Source: Nitrospirota bacterium
Lineage (GTDB): Bacteria > Nitrospirota > 9FT-COMBO-42-15 > HDB-SIOI813
NCBI GenBank assembly: GCA_016234155.1
Contig: JACRGZ010000069.1
Span: 1 to 5,787 of the forward strand
Direction: 5' to 3'
Length of the DNA stretch: 5,787 nucleotides
Part shown: positions 1 to 4,999 of the stretch, piece by piece
Numbering within the stretch: the stretch's first letter is position 1
Layout: every line of letters begins with the position of its first letter
Notes under the pieces: generated by a model
Database searches by the model: none
Seen by the model: the letters and a program-made list of their open reading frames with translations, nothing else
Told to the model about the DNA's origin: nothing
Position numbers and translations under genes: made by a program

Positions 1-1897
1 ACTCGATGAATAAGATGTCTCCTCCTGTCTCAGTCCATGCAATGCCTGTGGCAACACCCGGTACCGCCGTCCTCTTCGCCACCTCCGGATATACCTTCTC
101 TGGACCTAAATAGTTGTGGAGATCGGCCGCCTTTACCGTAACCTTCTGCAGATTGCCTGCTGCTACTTCCTTTGCAACTTTTCTGCAAACGGAAGCAATT
201 TCTCGCTCAAGGTTTCTGACGCCTGCCTCCCTGGTATAACCTGAGATAATCCTGAGTATTGCATCGTTCTTAAATTCAATATTATCAGTGGTAAGGCCGT
301 TTTCGCTCAACTGCCTTGGCACAAGGTAATGCAACGCAATCCCGAGCTTCTCTTCCTCTGTGTACCCTGCAAGGGTTAGCACCTCCATCCTGTCTCTCAG
401 GGCAGGATGGATAGTCTGGATGACATTCGCCGTTGTTATGAACATGACCTTCGAGAGGTCAAAGGGAAGGTCCATGTAATGGTCGCGGAATGAGAAATTC
501 TGCTCCGGATCCAGCACCTCTAAGAGGGCAGAAGACGGGTCACCCCGAAAGTCCATCCCCACCTTGTCTATCTCGTCTATCATAAAGAGGGGATTGTTTG
601 AACCGGCCCTCCGTATGCTCTGTATTATGCGCCCCGGAAGCGCCCCGACGTATGTCCTCCTGTGCCCCCTTATCTCTGCCTCATCACGCATCCCTCCGAC
701 AGACATGCGGATGAACTTCCTGCCGAGCGCCCTTGCGATAGACTGCCCGAGAGATGTCTTACCGACCCCAGGCGGGCCAACAAAGCAGAGTATGGGTCCC
801 TTTGCTTCCTTTTTAAGCTTCCTTACGGCAAGGTATTCTATTATCCTCTCCTTTATCTTCCCTAAGTCATAATGGTCTTCATCCAGTATCCTCTGTGCAC
901 GTGCAAGGTCTAAGTTATCCTCAGTGCCCTTGTTCCACGGCAGGTCCATAATCCAGTCGAGATAAGTCCTTATGACGTTATATTCCGGAGAAGCGGTAGG
1001 GAGTTTTTCCAAACGGCCCAATTCCCTCTCCGCCTCTTTCATAACTTCCTCAGGAAGATTTGCCTCTTTCAGCCTCCCCCTTATCTCGTTTGTCTCCTGC
1101 ACCCTCTCGTCTGTCTCACCCAGCTCCTGTTTAATCGCCTTGAGCTGTTCCCTCAGGTAATATTCACGCTGCGCCTTTGACATCTCACTCTGGATCTGGG
1201 TTTGAATCTTGCCGCCGAGTTCAAGCAGGTCGACTTCTTTTGTCAGTATGGCAACAATGCGGTTTAACTTCTCCTCTACACTGTCTAATTCAAGCAGCTC
1301 TTGCCGTTCCTGGAGCTTCATCCTGACAATAGTCGCAATGAGGTATACAAGCTTCAGCGGGTCGTCTAAGTTCATAGCGGTTACCTGTATCTCCTCCGGC
1401 AGATATGGGGCTAAGGAGATCATCTTCTGTGTCTGAGCAACAGCCGTCCTCATCAGGGCCTCTATCCTGGTGTTTTTGACCGGCTCTTCTATTATTACCT
1501 CTATTGATGCATTTAAATATGGCTCTTCTGACGTAAACTCTTTTATGGCGATCTTAACAAGTCCTTGCACTATGAGGGCCATACCCTTGTCAGGCATCCT
1601 GAGCATCTTGTGTATTACTGCTGCTGTGCCTATGGAGTACAAGTCCGCTGGGCCTGCCTCCCCCTCCTCTTTGGACTTTATTGTCATAGCCCCCACAATA
1701 CGGTGAGCCCCCATGGCATGTTCAATGGCCTTTATGGATTTTTCCTCTGTCATGAAAATGGGGATCACGGTATATGGATAGAGGACGGTATCCTTGAGCG
1801 GGATTATAGGGAGTGTATCAGGGATCTCACCCTTGACCGTTACTGTCTGATCGTCTGCATCTTTAAATACCTTTTCTTTTATCTTCGATATGACCAC
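1..1897 (-). CDS. lon: ATP-dependent Lon protease, 3' part cut by window edge
   Basis: Lon is a cytoplasmic hexameric AAA+ serine protease that unfolds and degrades damaged and regulatory proteins. The frame is open from a GTG at 1897 to the left edge (632 codons). Visible parts in order: the LON substrate-binding N-domain from about residue 28 (PIIPLKD) to about 220; a charged helical linker; Walker A GPPGVGKT at 374-381 (Lys380); the RMSVGGMRDE pore-loop region near 397; Walker B with MIDEID at 439-444; sensor-1 Asn491 in TTAN; the LRDRM arginine near 503; and sensor-2 Arg561 in GVRNLER. The sequence stops at the very start of the protease domain (TGGDILFIE), so the catalytic Ser and Lys lie outside. 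The GTG is chosen because an in-frame TAA (1903-1901) lies just upstream and the AGGG ribosome site sits 6 bases before it. It starts 8 bases after the hsp20 stop, so it is the distal gene of that operon. Motifs are offset by a constant 18-19 residues from E. coli Lon, with no frameshift. Confidence 0.97.
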   Translation of the reverse strand, partial: MVISKIKEKVFKDADDQTVTVKGEIPDTLPIIPLKDTVLYPYTVIPIFMTEEKSIKAIEHAMGAHRIVGAMTIKSKEEGEAGPADLYSIGTAAVIHKMLRMPDKGMALIVQGLVKIAIKEFTSEEPYLNASIEVIIEEPVKNTRIEALMRTAVAQTQKMISLAPYLPEEIQVTAMNLDDPLKLVYLIATIVRMKLQERQELLELDSVEEKLNRIVAILTKEVDLLELGGKIQTQIQSEMSKAQREYYLREQLKAIKQELGETDERVQETNEIRGRLKEANLPEEVMKEAERELGRLEKLPTASPEYNVIRTYLDWIMDLPWNKGTEDNLDLARAQRILDEDHYDLGKIKERIIEYLAVRKLKKEAKGPILCFVGPPGVGKTSLGQSIARALGRKFIRMSVGGMRDEAEIRGHRRTYVGALPGRIIQSIRRAGSNNPLFMIDEIDKVGMDFRGDPSSALLEVLDPEQNFSFRDHYMDLPFDLSKVMFITTANVIQTIHPALRDRMEVLTLAGYTEEEKLGIALHYLVPRQLSENGLTTDNIEFKNDAILRIISGYTREAGVRNLEREIASVCRKVAKEVAAGNLQKVTVKAADLHNYLGPEKVYPEVAKRTAVPGVATGIAWTETGGDILFIE

Positions 1898-1905
1898 TGT
1901 TTACC

Positions 1906-2307
1906 CTAATCCTTCTTTATCTTTATATAAAGAAACCCTTCCTTTAATTCTGCGCTTATATGTTCTGCCTTAACTGTCTCAGGGAGCATGAGCGCCCGTT
2001 CAAACTCGCCATAATCGATCTCCATCTGGTGATATGTAACGCCACTCTTCTGGTGAGGGTTAGTCCTTGTACCATGAATAACCAACTGTCTGCCCTCCAA
2101 GGTAATGGATATCTCCTTCTTTTCAACACCCGGGATTTCCACCTTTATGATAATATTATCATCCATCTCATACATATCCGTTAAGGGTTTCCACCGGCGG
2201 TCGGCAAGGAGGTGGAAGGGGTGTTTCGGGTTGAAAAGGCTGTGGAATAACCTCTCCATCTCCCAGTGTATATTATCCAATTCATCGAAGATGTCGTGTC
2301 TTGCCAT
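1906..2307 (-). CDS. Hsp20/alpha-crystallin family small heat shock protein
   Basis: An ATP-independent holdase of 133 residues that keeps unfolding proteins soluble for refolding or proteolysis. A short N-terminal arm (1-38, aromatic and His-rich, with MERLFHSLF typical of the family) precedes the alpha-crystallin domain at about 39-131. That domain opens with WKPLTDMYEMDDNIIIKVEIPGV and closes with the A-x-L-x-x-G-like strand AELKEGFLYIKI. The protein ends two residues later at KKD, so the usual C-terminal tail carrying an I-x-I/V anchor is missing. The ATG is preceded by AGGGGGA with a 7-base gap, placed in the end of the upstream methyltransferase gene, whose stop is one base before this ATG. 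The stop lies 8 bases before lon. The gene order hsp20-lon suggests delivery of clients to the protease, which is inference. Family assignment is secure. Confidence 0.95.
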   Translation of the reverse strand: MARHDIFDELDNIHWEMERLFHSLFNPKHPFHLLADRRWKPLTDMYEMDDNIIIKVEIPGVEKKEISITLEGRQLVIHGTRTNPHQKSGVTYHQMEIDYGEFERALMLPETVKAEHISAELKEGFLYIKIKKD

Positions 2308-2308
2308 C

Positions 2309-2941
2309 CTACATCCCCCTTTCCTTCATATTCCTGAACTCCACAATCTCCCATAGGCTTATGGGAGAGGGACGTTTCCTGTCGACAAGTTTTAACTCCC
2401 TGTCGTTAAGTAACAGTGATATAGAGAGGTCAGTCCGGAACCCAAGGTGTTTACTGCAAAACGGGGAGATAACGGTCTCAATGGAAGAAATAACCTTATT
2501 ATTGCTTTTGAAATGGTTCACAATAGTGATCAGGCCGCCTCTTTTGCAGACCCTCTTTATTTCAGATAAGACAGCCCAGGGGTTCTGGACTGCTGAAATA
2601 AAATAGGCGGCAAAGACTGTATCAAATGACTCATCAGGGAAGGCCATCCTCGAGGCATCCATCCTTTCTACTACTATGTGGAAAAGTCTATGCCTGTCTA
2701 TCTTCTCCTGGGCACGCCTTATCATCTCTTCTGCCATATCTATACCGTGTACACGACAGTGGGAAGGGAAAAGGGGTAAAGAAAGGCCAGTCCCCACACC
2801 TACTTCTAATATCCTGTCGCCTGGTTTCATCCGGAGACGATTTAAAGCAGAAACCCTGCCTGGCTCTAAGAGTTTCCCGAATATTGCATCATAGAAGACG
2901 GCATAGTTGTTGTAGACCTTCTGTATTGTCTCAATATCCAA
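2309..2941 (-). CDS. class I SAM-dependent methyltransferase, PmtA/UbiE-like
   Basis: A Rossmann-fold methyltransferase of 210 residues. Motif I is ILEVGVGTGLS at 44-54, the ribose-binding acidic residue is Asp68 in HGIDMAEEM, motif II is MDASRMAFPDESFDTVFA around 94-111, and a GGLITIVNHF strand lies at 135-144. The N-terminus (YNNYAVFYDAIFGKLLEPGR) and the GVGTGLSLPLFP and VNHF elements resemble bacterial phosphatidylethanolamine N-methyltransferases of the PmtA type. A membrane phospholipid is therefore the favoured substrate, but a quinone or another small molecule is possible. The reading frame can extend to a TTG at 2965, but that codon touches the -10 box. The TTG at 2941 has GAGGTG six bases upstream and gives a family-typical start, so it is preferred. 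It is the first gene of the methyltransferase-hsp20-lon string. No transmembrane segment is seen. Confidence 0.85.
   Translation of the reverse strand: MDIETIQKVYNNYAVFYDAIFGKLLEPGRVSALNRLRMKPGDRILEVGVGTGLSLPLFPSHCRVHGIDMAEEMIRRAQEKIDRHRLFHIVVERMDASRMAFPDESFDTVFAAYFISAVQNPWAVLSEIKRVCKRGGLITIVNHFKSNNKVISSIETVISPFCSKHLGFRTDLSISLLLNDRELKLVDRKRPSPISLWEIVEFRNMKERGM
2347..2368 (-). repeat. perfect hairpin upstream of hsp20, inside the methyltransferase gene
   Basis: A 9-bp perfect inverted repeat (TCTCCCATA / TATGGGAGA) with a 4-base loop lies 40 bases before the hsp20 start, within the codons for SPISLWEI. There is no following T-run on either strand, so it is not a simple terminator. It could be an RNA processing or stability structure separating the methyltransferase message from hsp20-lon, or an operator. 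It does not match the CIRCE element. By chance about 0.2 such tight hairpins would be expected in a window this size, so its significance is modest. Confidence 0.35.
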
Positions 2942-2947
2942 GAATTG

Positions 2948-2953
2948 CACCTC
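2948..2953 (-). promoter_or_regulatory. ribosome binding site deciding the methyltransferase start
   Basis: GAGGTG on the minus strand lies six bases before the TTG at 2941. The alternative in-frame TTG at 2965 has no comparable site, and 2965 is only 3 bases downstream of the -10 hexamer. This supports the shorter protein. Confidence 0.6.
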
Positions 2954-2967
2954 GAAAAGCAGCAATT

Positions 2968-2995
2968 ATTCTAACATAACAGCTAAAATAATCAA
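2968..2995 (-). promoter_or_regulatory. sigma-70-type promoter for methyltransferase-hsp20-lon
   Basis: On the minus strand TTGATT (2995-2990) and TAGAAT (2973-2968) are separated by 16 bases, matching 4/6 and 5/6 of the housekeeping consensus. Transcription would begin near 2961, leaving a leader of about 20 bases that contains the GAGGTG site. It lies in the 67-base gap after the DsrH-like gene, so the downstream genes may be transcribed independently of the sulfur-relay genes. This is a prediction from pattern only. Confidence 0.5.
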
Positions 2996-3008
2996 GATTC
3001 CTACAGGG

Positions 3009-3284
3009 TTACCACACTGTGACAGACTCAACACTGAAAATCAATTTAAGGAGGTCGTCATAACTTATCAATTCCGTATAAGGATGGACCTTAATAGATG
3101 CAGCCGTGTCTGTTTTCTCTCTCATCAGGGCGCAGGTTCTGGCATTGGGTATGGGCGGGAGGGTTGCTGCATCATGGATGAGCACTACGGCTACACCATA
3201 TGCGTTGTCCTTTGCCTGATTGCCTATTATTTCAACGGCCTGTTTATCGCTTGAATTTTTTATTATATGGAGGATCGGTTTCAT
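3009..3284 (-). CDS. DsrH/TusB-like sulfur-relay subunit
   Basis: A protein of 91 residues, close to the usual size of TusB/DsrH, the smallest subunit of the heterohexameric TusBCD or DsrEFH sulfur-transfer complex in the cytoplasm. Family-like features are the opening MKPILHIIKNS, the VAVVLIHDAA strand at 32-40, and the ending SYDDLLKLIFSVESVTVW with its terminal Trp, which is characteristic of TusB. Its only cysteine is Cys51 (ARTCALM), further along than the sulfur-accepting Cys of Allochromatium DsrH, so its role is uncertain. The ATG follows the DsrF-like stop by 3 bases with no Shine-Dalgarno, which implies translational coupling. It is last of the E-F-H trio. Family call good; pathway unresolved. 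Confidence 0.8.
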   Translation of the reverse strand: MKPILHIIKNSSDKQAVEIIGNQAKDNAYGVAVVLIHDAATLPPIPNARTCALMREKTDTAASIKVHPYTELISYDDLLKLIFSVESVTVW

Positions 3285-3287
3285 AAT

Positions 3288-3629
3288 TTAAAACACAAAT
3301 ACGTTATGCCCTCCGGCAAGGATTTCGGATGTCTCTTCAGCATTGATAGTACGAAAACTGTACTCACTGTTCTTTAACTCGATATGAGCCAAAGAACCCT
3401 TATCCACATACATAGGTATGTCCCACTCTTTTAGTATAGGGAGAAACTTCTCAATTATATCTATATCAACTAAATCCTCCTCATCAGGCGACATGACACG
3501 GGGTGATTCACCTGAGAATATAATCTTCACAGAATTCTTACCCGTTCCCAGCCCTGCCGCAATGCGTATTGCCTCAGCGGGACGATGACTATTCAGTGGA
3601 TTGGTTCGAATAAAAAATATGATCTTCAT
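3288..3629 (-). CDS. DsrF/TusC-like DsrE-superfamily protein
   Basis: A 113-residue protein with a DsrE/F alpha/beta fold, the middle gene of the sulfur-relay trio. It begins MKIIFFIRTNP, has a helix with HRPAEAIRIAAGLG (15-28), then a VKIIFSGESP strand (34-43) and a C-terminal NVFVF strand. It contains no cysteine, so it cannot carry persulfide itself and would be structural. TusC/DsrF subunits usually have the same scaffold role. The ATG has GGGGA seven bases upstream (3641-3637). It starts 20 bases after the DsrE-like stop and ends 3 bases before the DsrH-like start, so the three are one transcript. The placement as F rests partly on gene order, since its sequence is more divergent than its neighbours. 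Confidence 0.72.
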   Translation of the reverse strand: MKIIFFIRTNPLNSHRPAEAIRIAAGLGTGKNSVKIIFSGESPRVMSPDEEDLVDIDIIEKFLPILKEWDIPMYVDKGSLAHIELKNSEYSFRTINAEETSEILAGGHNVFVF

Positions 3630-3649
3630 CTGAAAATCCCCGCCTATTT

Positions 3650-3958
3650 TTATCCAAACGCAACAAACCTGTCACATACGGTAATCAGCTCAGACAACAC
3701 CGCAAGCCCGCCAAATGTCGCTACATCCGTAGGCGTTATCCCCTTCTTCTGCGCCCCATAGGCACATACAGACAACTTCAGGCCGTTCTTTGACAACTCA
3801 ATCAGTTTCTTGTCATTAATGCACTCTACCCCATCATCTATTAAATAAAGATACACACTCACATTATTCCTCATGGCAGCAGAGGCAAGCCCGATAACAG
3901 TCTCAATATTCTTATCAGCCGGCGGTGTTGATAACAATATACCCAGTTTCTTATTCAT
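3650..3958 (-). CDS. DsrE/TusD-like sulfur carrier subunit
   Basis: A protein of 102 residues with the DsrE/F fold. Family features are MNKKLGILLSTPP, a strand VSVYLYLIDDGV (33-44), the active-site stretch LKLSVCAYGAQKKGI (60-74), and the ending GGLAVLSELITVCDRFVAFG. Cys65 aligns with the persulfide-carrying Cys78 of E. coli TusD and A. vinosum DsrE, so this subunit should accept sulfur from a TusA-like donor. Cys46 and Cys95 are extra. It is the first gene of the E-F-H trio. The promoter is probably at 4004-3975. The ATG has no Shine-Dalgarno and a leader of only about 10 bases, so it may be translated nearly leaderless. No dsrAB, dsrC or tusA is in the window, so tRNA 2-thiouridine synthesis and dissimilatory sulfur metabolism remain open alternatives. 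Confidence 0.84.
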   Translation of the reverse strand: MNKKLGILLSTPPADKNIETVIGLASAAMRNNVSVYLYLIDDGVECINDKKLIELSKNGLKLSVCAYGAQKKGITPTDVATFGGLAVLSELITVCDRFVAFG

Positions 3959-3974
3959 ATAAAATCGACTTGTT

Positions 3975-4004
3975 AAGGTAGCATCCTTTAGAAAAGGATG
4001 TCAA
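3975..4004 (-). promoter_or_regulatory. promoter candidate for the DsrE-F-H-like operon
   Basis: A perfect -35 TTGACA (4004-3999) is followed, after 18 bases, by TACCTT (3980-3975), a weak -10 with three consensus matches. The start of transcription would be near 3968. A strong -35 with a poor -10 and a palindrome filling the spacer is a common layout of controlled promoters. Confidence 0.45.
3982..4000. promoter_or_regulatory. 19-bp palindrome, possible operator
   Basis: CATCCTTT and AAAGGATG form a perfect 8-bp inverted repeat around the centre AGA. It fills the spacer between the -35 and -10 of the DsrE-like promoter and lies 25 bases before the yggU start on the other strand, so a bound protein could affect both genes. 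No T-run follows on either strand, which argues against a terminator. Roughly one such repeat is expected by chance in the window; the position makes it interesting. Confidence 0.4.
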
Positions 4005-4006
4005 GT

Positions 4007-4017
4007 TATGCTATGCT
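4007..4017 (+). promoter_or_regulatory. -10-like boxes for yggU
   Basis: Two overlapping TATGCT hexamers (4007-4012 and 4012-4017) each resemble a -10 box. From the second, transcription would start around 4024, at the yggU ATG itself, which has no Shine-Dalgarno. No convincing -35 is visible (best TTTAGA at 3987). This is a weak prediction. Confidence 0.28.
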
Positions 4018-4024
4018 TTTATCC

Positions 4025-4249
4025 ATGAAAATATCCGTCAGGGTTAAGCCCGGCTCAAAGAAGGAAGAGGTGATAAGGGTCGATGACACCCATTTTATCG
4101 TCCATGTAAAAGCACTGCCGGTTGAAGGAAAGGCCAATGAGGCGCTTGTCAGACTCCTGAGCGACTATTTTAATGTCCTCAAAAGCCATATTCAGATACT
4201 GAAAGGCACAAGGGGCAAAGACAAGCTGATAGAAGTAACAGAAAGATAG
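4025..4249 (+). CDS. yggU: YggU/DUF167 (UPF0235) family protein
   Basis: A 74-residue protein of the conserved DUF167 family, whose biochemical role is not established. Diagnostic features are the opening MKISVRVKPGSKKEEV, the central IVHVKALPVEGKANEALVRLLS (25-46), and the ending IQILKGTRGKDKLIEV. The length is normal for the short form of the family. An earlier in-frame ATG at 3998 would add MSSYAMLLS, but that codon lies in the palindrome and the extension does not look family-like, so 4025 is preferred. No Shine-Dalgarno is seen, and a leaderless message is possible. It is the only plus-strand gene, divergent from the DsrE-like gene and ending 13 bases before the end of the regulator gene with no obvious terminator between them. 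Confidence 0.9.
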   Translation: MKISVRVKPGSKKEEVIRVDDTHFIVHVKALPVEGKANEALVRLLSDYFNVLKSHIQILKGTRGKDKLIEVTER

Positions 4250-4262
4250 GGAAATTACGACC

Positions 4263-4712
4263 TTAGCCCTTTTTCTTCTCGCAGAGGTTTTTTTCGATAG
4301 ACATAAGTGTCATGTAATGGTCTGCAATATGAGGGGGCAGTTTTCTAAACACCTTCAATACTTCCGTAGATGTGGGCCTTTTTTCAGCAGTACCATAGTC
4401 TGGTGCAATTTCCTGAAAAATCCTCTCTTCACCTTCCTCTTTGAAGAATACAGAGAGTGGTAGTTCAAGGGCTTCTGCAATCGAACATAGCGTCTTTTGC
4501 GTAAACTTACGCTTCCCGTTCTCCAGTTGATTGATGTATCCCTGCGAAAGCCCGCTCATCAGCGCCAACTCCTCCTGGGTAAGATGCCTCTCCTGCCTGA
4601 TCTTCCTGATATTCTCTCCCACGGTGTTTTTATACTCCCTTGTTTTCATAAAAATTATCATATAACACCGTGAGATTTCGGGCAATTTCACCAGGGAATA
4701 TTTGTTGGCCAT
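4263..4712 (-). CDS. XRE-family helix-turn-helix transcriptional regulator
   Basis: A DNA-binding protein of 149 residues (or 128 if started at the ATG at 4649). The HTH_3/Cro-C1 domain spans about 32-90: VGENIRKIRQERHLTQEELA, then the recognition helix region GLSQGYINQLENGKR, ending with the LELPLSVFF signature. The C-terminal part (91-149) is hydrophilic, has TEVLKVFRKLPPHIADHYMTLM, and shows no enzyme motif. It is probably a dimerisation region. The long start has AGGG eight bases upstream, while the short start gives a more typical N-terminus but has no ribosome site. Each has its own promoter-like pair (4754-4727 and 4685-4657). Inverted repeats surround both starts, which suggests self-regulation. 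Targets are unknown; the palindromic DsrE/yggU region nearby is a candidate. Family is certain and the start is uncertain. Confidence 0.9.
   Translation of the reverse strand: MANKYSLVKLPEISRCYMIIFMKTREYKNTVGENIRKIRQERHLTQEELALMSGLSQGYINQLENGKRKFTQKTLCSIAEALELPLSVFFKEEGEERIFQEIAPDYGTAEKRPTSTEVLKVFRKLPPHIADHYMTLMSIEKNLCEKKKG
4620..4672. repeat. 9-bp inverted repeat around the inner start of the regulator gene
   Basis: CACGGTGTT (4620-4628) and AACACCGTG (4664-4672) are perfect inverted copies with centres 44 bp apart, about four helical turns. They are symmetrical about the ATG at 4649-4647. The right arm lies in the spacer of a promoter-like pair, TTGCCC (4685-4680) and TATGAT (4662-4657). 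It could be a pair of half-sites for autoregulation. One or two such spaced repeats are expected by chance in the window, so evidence is weak. Confidence 0.25.
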
Positions 4713-4725
4713 GAATATTTCCCTG
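4692..4725 (-). promoter_or_regulatory. inverted repeat enclosing the regulator start codon
   Basis: CAGGGAATATT (4692-4702) and AATATTTCCCTG (4714-4725) pair over 11 bp with a one-base bulge. In the minus-strand message the arm CAGGG is the ribosome site and the ATG (4712-4710) sits in the loop. The site could be a DNA operator for the regulator itself or an RNA hairpin that hides its own ribosome site. Sequence alone cannot separate the two. Confidence 0.4.
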
Positions 4726-4726
4726 T

Positions 4727-4754
4727 GTTATATTGATGACAATTTATATGTCAG
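4727..4754 (-). promoter_or_regulatory. promoter candidate for the XRE regulator gene
   Basis: CTGACA (4754-4749) and TATAAC (4732-4727), 16 bases apart, each match 5/6 of the housekeeping consensus on the minus strand. Transcription would start near 4720, inside the inverted repeat at 4692-4725, so a protein bound there could block initiation. Confidence 0.45.
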
Positions 4755-4763
4755 GGATGTAAA

Positions 4764-4999
4764 AGTTCAGCTAACCGCAGAGACGCAGAGGCGCTGAGTA
4801 TGGAAATTAATCAAATAACAGAGGCTCTTGCAAAAGTCCCCATTTTGTCATTCCCGCAGGGATTCTGAGCGGGAATCTGGTTCTAAGTGCTTGAAAAAGC
4901 ATATCCCCGATAGAAGATTTCGGGGATGACATAGACTTTTGCAAGAGCCTCAACAGAAAAGATAATTTTCTCTGCGTCTTTGCGTCTCTGCGGTGAACT
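4764..4999. repeat. dispersed inverted-end repeat (ACCGCAGAGACGCA type), interrupted
   Basis: The left arm starts ACCGCAGAGACGCA (4774-4787) and continues AGAGGCGCTGAG; the right arm is its inverse copy, ending TGCGTCTCTGCGGT (4981-4994), with three mismatches over about 26 bases. Outside these, AGTTCA (4764-4769) and TGAACT (4994-4999) extend the pairing after a short insertion on the left. Each arm is built of three 8-base units of CGCAGAGA type. From recall, repeats with these ends occur in many environmental bacterial genomes, where they behave as non-coding dispersed elements. Without the inner insertion it would be about 100 bp and could fold as one long hairpin. No protein is encoded. 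Confidence 0.65.
4821..4951. mobile_element. 131-bp MITE-like element with 18-bp inverted ends
   Basis: The ends, GAGGCTCTTGCAAAAGTC (4821-4838) and its exact inverse (4934-4951), are perfect over 18 bp. AACA flanks both sides directly (4817-4820 and 4952-4955), a 4-base target duplication. Inside are two hairpins: ATTCCCGC/GCGGGAAT (4850-4857 with 4869-4876) and ATCCCCGA/TCGGGGAT (4903-4910 with 4920-4927). Each sits next to a TGTCAT motif facing inward from its end, giving a second, inner symmetry. It has no coding capacity and would need a transposase elsewhere; the family is not identifiable from the ends alone. It has landed in the loop of the outer repeat. Confidence 0.8.

Noticed and set aside
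564..1909. Several plus-strand open frames of 60-115 codons opposite lon
   Set aside because: They lie antisense to a continuous, fully conserved Lon reading frame, show low-complexity Ser-rich or meaningless sequence, and have no family resemblance.
1960..2979. Plus-strand open frames opposite hsp20 and the methyltransferase
   Set aside because: They are mirror frames of well recognised genes and have no ribosome sites or recognisable domains.
2309..2995. CIRCE or similar HrcA site ahead of the chaperone operon
   Set aside because: No TTAGCACTC-N9-GAGTGCTAA or close relative is visible; the hairpin at 2347-2368 has a different sequence and spacing.
3998..4024. Upstream ATG giving a nine-residue longer YggU
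   Set aside because: The ATG is part of the palindrome, the added residues are not family-like, and the likely transcript start is downstream.
4250..4262. Bidirectional terminator between yggU and the regulator gene
   Set aside because: The gap is only 13 bases and contains no inverted repeat.
4774..4994. CRISPR array suggested by repeated CGCAGAGA units
   Set aside because: Units are 8 bases, directly adjacent, and in inverted arms, with no repeat-spacer alternation and no cas genes.
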